Below are positions 61,997-64,000 of a stretch of 64,000 nucleotides of DNA, piece by piece; position 1 is the stretch's first letter; each line of letters begins with the position of its first letter. Under the pieces are notes generated by a model. It saw nothing but the letters and a program-made list of their open reading frames with translations, was not told the DNA's origin and ran no database searches. The stretch is from Streptomyces sp. NBC_01268 (lineage in GTDB: Bacteria > Actinomycetota > Actinomycetes > Streptomycetales > Streptomycetaceae), in contig NZ_CP108454.1 in NCBI RefSeq assembly GCF_036240795.1, positions 2,914,001-2,978,000 on the forward strand, read 5' to 3'. A program made the position numbers and the translations under genes.

Positions 61997-63286
61997 TCAG
62001 CGGGACTCGACCGGGACGAAGTCGCGCTCGACGACGCCGGTGTAGATCTGACGCGGGCGGCCGATGCGGGAGCCCGGCTCCTTGATCATCTCGTGCCACT
62101 GGGCGATCCAGCCCGGGAGGCGGCCGAGGGCGAACAGGACGGTGAACATCTCCGTCGGGAAGCCCATCGCGCGGTAGATCAGACCCGTGTAGAAGTCCAC
62201 GTTCGGGTACAGGTTCCGCGAGACGAAGTAGTCGTCGGAGAGCGCGTGCTCCTCCAGCTTGAGCGCGATGTCCAGCAGCTCGTCGGACTTGCCGAGGGCC
62301 GAGAGGACGTCGTGCGCCGCAGCCTTGATGATCTTCGCGCGCGGGTCGAAGGACTTGTACACCCGGTGGCCGAAGCCCATCAGGCGGACGCCGTCCTCCT
62401 TGTTCTTCACCTTGCGGATGAAGGAGTCGACGTCGCCGCCGTTGGCCTTGATGCCCTCGAGCATCTCCAGGACCGACTGGTTGGCGCCACCGTGCAGCGG
62501 GCCCCACAGGGCCGAGATGCCGGCGGAGATCGAGGCGAACATGTTCGCCTGCGAGGAGCCGACCAGGCGGACGGTGGAGGTCGAACAGTTCTGCTCGTGG
62601 TCCGCGTGGAGGATCAACAGCTTGTCGAGCGCCGCGACCACGACCGGGTCGAGCTCGTACTCCTGCGCCGGGACCGAGAAGGTCATGCGCAGGAAGTTCT
62701 CCACGTAGCCGAGGTCGTTACGCGGGTAGACGAACGGGTGACCGATCGACTTCTTGTACGCGTAAGCGGCGATCGTCGGCAGCTTGGCGAGGAGCCGGAT
62801 CGTGGAGAGGTGACGCTGCTGCTCGTCGAACGGGTTGTGGCTGTCCTGGTAGAAGGTGGACAGCGCCGAGACCACGGAGGACAGCATCGCCATCGGATGG
62901 GCGTCGCGCGGGAAGCCCTGGAAGAAGCGCTTGACGTCCTCGTGCAGCAGCGTGTGCTGGGTGATCTCGTTCTGGAAGGCCTCGAGCTCGTCGGCCTTCG
63001 GAAGCTCGCCGTTGATCAGCAGGGAGGCCACCTCAAGGAAGGTGGACTGCTCGGCCAGCTGCTCGATGGGGTAGCCGCGGTACCGCAGAATGCCCTGCTC
63101 ACCATCGAGATAGGTGATGGCGGATTTATAGGCGGCGGTGTTGCCGTATCCGCTGTCCAGGGTGACCAGACCGGTCTGGGCTCGGAGCTTCCCGATGTCG
63201 AAGCCCTTGTCGCCGACGGTGCTCTCGACCACCGGGTAGGTGTATTCACCGTCCGCGTACCGCAGTACTACAGAGTTGTCGCTCAC
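61997..63286 (-). CDS. gltA: Citrate synthase, type II (429 aa)
   Basis: It condenses oxaloacetate with acetyl-CoA to citrate. Active-site blocks: HADHEQNCSTSTVRLVGSSQ, GPLHGGANQSVLEML and MGFGHRVYKSFDPRAKIIK supply the two catalytic His and the Asp. The N-terminal VSDNSVVLRYADGEYTYPVV extension marks the hexameric bacterial type. The GTG start at 63286 was preferred over the longer frame because GAGGGA precedes it and the family begins with SDNSV. It is known as citA in S. coelicolor. Confidence 0.96.
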   Translation of the reverse strand: MSDNSVVLRYADGEYTYPVVESTVGDKGFDIGKLRAQTGLVTLDSGYGNTAAYKSAITYLDGEQGILRYRGYPIEQLAEQSTFLEVASLLINGELPKADELEAFQNEITQHTLLHEDVKRFFQGFPRDAHPMAMLSSVVSALSTFYQDSHNPFDEQQRHLSTIRLLAKLPTIAAYAYKKSIGHPFVYPRNDLGYVENFLRMTFSVPAQEYELDPVVVAALDKLLILHADHEQNCSTSTVRLVGSSQANMFASISAGISALWGPLHGGANQSVLEMLEGIKANGGDVDSFIRKVKNKEDGVRLMGFGHRVYKSFDPRAKIIKAAAHDVLSALGKSDELLDIALKLEEHALSDDYFVSRNLYPNVDFYTGLIYRAMGFPTEMFTVLFALGRLPGWIAQWHEMIKEPGSRIGRPRQIYTGVVERDFVPVESR

Positions 63287-63465
63287 GTCATCCCTCACCG
63301 ACGTAGTGCCTCTTCTTCGAGGTGCCCTGACTGTCTCTACCATCCCCCATTTGGCTCAGGAGAGTGCACTCGGGGTCGACCATTGGGCCAATCGGCGGCA
63401 CTCAGTGCCGCCAACCTGCTTATCCTGCCCCCTTCGCCCCGGTTCCGGAAGTCCTCCGTGATCTT

Positions 63466-64000
63466 TCACACCAGACTGCCCCCTGTGAGCCGATGTGCGA
63501 GTGCGGTAAAGCGCCGTCCGGCCGAAACCGTACGCACCGCCTGCGTGATCGCGCGGCGCGAGCCGACCAGCACCACCAGCTTCCGGGCGCGGGTGACGGC
63601 CGTGTAGAGCAGATTCCGCTGGAGCATGGTCCAGGCACTCATGGTGACCGGGATCACCACCGCCGGGTACTCGCTGCCCTGGGAGCGGTGGATGGTCACA
63701 GCGTAGGCATGGGCGAGCTCGTCCAGCTCGTCGAAGTCGTACGGCACCTCCTCGTCCTCGTCCGTGCGCACCACGAGCCGCTGCTCCACCGGGTCGAGGG
63801 AGGCCACGACGCCGACCGTGCCGTTGAAGACGCCGTTGGCGCCCTTCTCGTAGTTGTTGCGGACCTGGGTGACCTTGTCGCCGACCCGGAACACCCGGCC
63901 GCCGAAGCGCTTCTCGGCCAGATCCGGGCGGGCCGGGGTGATGGCCTGTTGGAGCAGCCCGTTGAGCGCGCCGGCCCCGGCGGGGCCCCGGTGCATGGGC
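63466..64000 (-). CDS. RecD2-like ATP-dependent helicase, C-terminal part
   Basis: The gene extends beyond the right edge; only its last 178 codons are seen. GGRVFRVGDKVTQVRNNYEK (SH3-like insert region) and YAVTIHRSQGSEYPAVVIPV followed by LLYTAVTRARKLVVLVGSRR are motifs of superfamily 1B helicases of the RecD2/TraA group (motifs V and VI). Such helicases unwind DNA 5' to 3' in the absence of RecBC. A 179-bp gap separates it from gltA. Confidence 0.9.
   Translation of the reverse strand, partial: PMHRGPAGAGALNGLLQQAITPARPDLAEKRFGGRVFRVGDKVTQVRNNYEKGANGVFNGTVGVVASLDPVEQRLVVRTDEDEEVPYDFDELDELAHAYAVTIHRSQGSEYPAVVIPVTMSAWTMLQRNLLYTAVTRARKLVVLVGSRRAITQAVRTVSAGRRFTALAHRLTGGSLV

Noticed and set aside
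61707..62045. 112-residue plus-strand frame crossing the terminator and the end of gltA
   Set aside because: It runs through the terminator hairpin into the antisense of the citrate synthase gene, with Arg/Ser/Gly-rich composition typical of shadow frames.

Overview
The window is about 72-75% GC by eye, with dense coding, strong GC bias at third codon positions, frequent GTG starts, many 4-bp ATGA/GTGA stop-start overlaps and long false open frames opposite real genes. Together with family content (dynamin-like pair plus second SSB, SARP regulator plus gamma-butyrolactone-type receptor, LAETG surface protein, CsoR-type copper operon) this indicates a Streptomyces chromosome or a very close relative, in a mostly core region with a few accessory patches. 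No prophage, integrase or CRISPR array was seen.

Layout. 1-4.2 kb: MacB/FtsX-type ABC exporter (two large permeases, ATPase with an extra C-terminal domain). 4.3-8.1 kb: small membrane protein, then a minus-strand run ettA > thioesterase > unknown > GNAT acetyltransferase. 8.4-9.8 kb: sortase-anchored thioester surface protein. 10.1-14.4 kb: dynA-dynB-ssbB, sporulation septation and chromosome segregation functions. 14.7 kb: tRNA-Arg(TCT) with a U-tract terminator. 15-18.1 kb: a GAF-PP2C phosphatase flanked by two DUF5994 paralogs. 18.2-22.9 kb: a repeat-rich patch with a secreted FG-GAP protein, a deletion-junction chimera of two broken genes and a serine hydrolase with a collagen-like insert. 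23-28 kb: YrdC-like protein; TetR regulator with paired operators facing an FMN reductase/MFS efflux operon; epoxyqueuosine-reductase-like Fe-S protein. 27.9-32.6 kb: kdpFABC potassium pump, preceded by an extra 27-residue membrane peptide. 32.7-34 kb: crcB-DUF190-crcB fluoride channel operon. 34.4-35.6 kb: IS701-like transposase homolog that appears catalytically dead and has no ends. 35.8-40.7 kb: PucR regulator, SARP regulator, gamma-butyrolactone-type receptor, DUF1772 protein. 40.8-46.8 kb: VWA lipoprotein, HTH regulator, and an ABC system whose ATPase is fused to a secreted alpha/beta hydrolase. 46.9-54.2 kb: DUF4291 protein and myo-inositol catabolism (iolC, iolB, iolD, mmsA; divergent iolE-like gene). 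54.4-58.9 kb: small HTH protein, MMPL exporter with divergent TetR regulator, cation/proton antiporter. 59-61.6 kb: CsoR-controlled copZ-copA. 61.7-64 kb: citrate synthase and the C-terminal part of a RecD2-like helicase.

The genes mostly form independent modules: export and efflux (ABC, MFS, MMPL), ion homeostasis (K+, F-, H+, Cu+), inositol use feeding propionyl-CoA/acetyl-CoA, and developmental cell division. The least ordinary parts are the hydrolase-ABC fusion, the micropeptide ahead of kdpF, the DUF5994-phosphatase-DUF5994 locus, the chimera at 20.9-21.7 kb and a possible small transcript between copA and the citrate synthase gene. Functional names come from motif recognition; no database search was run.
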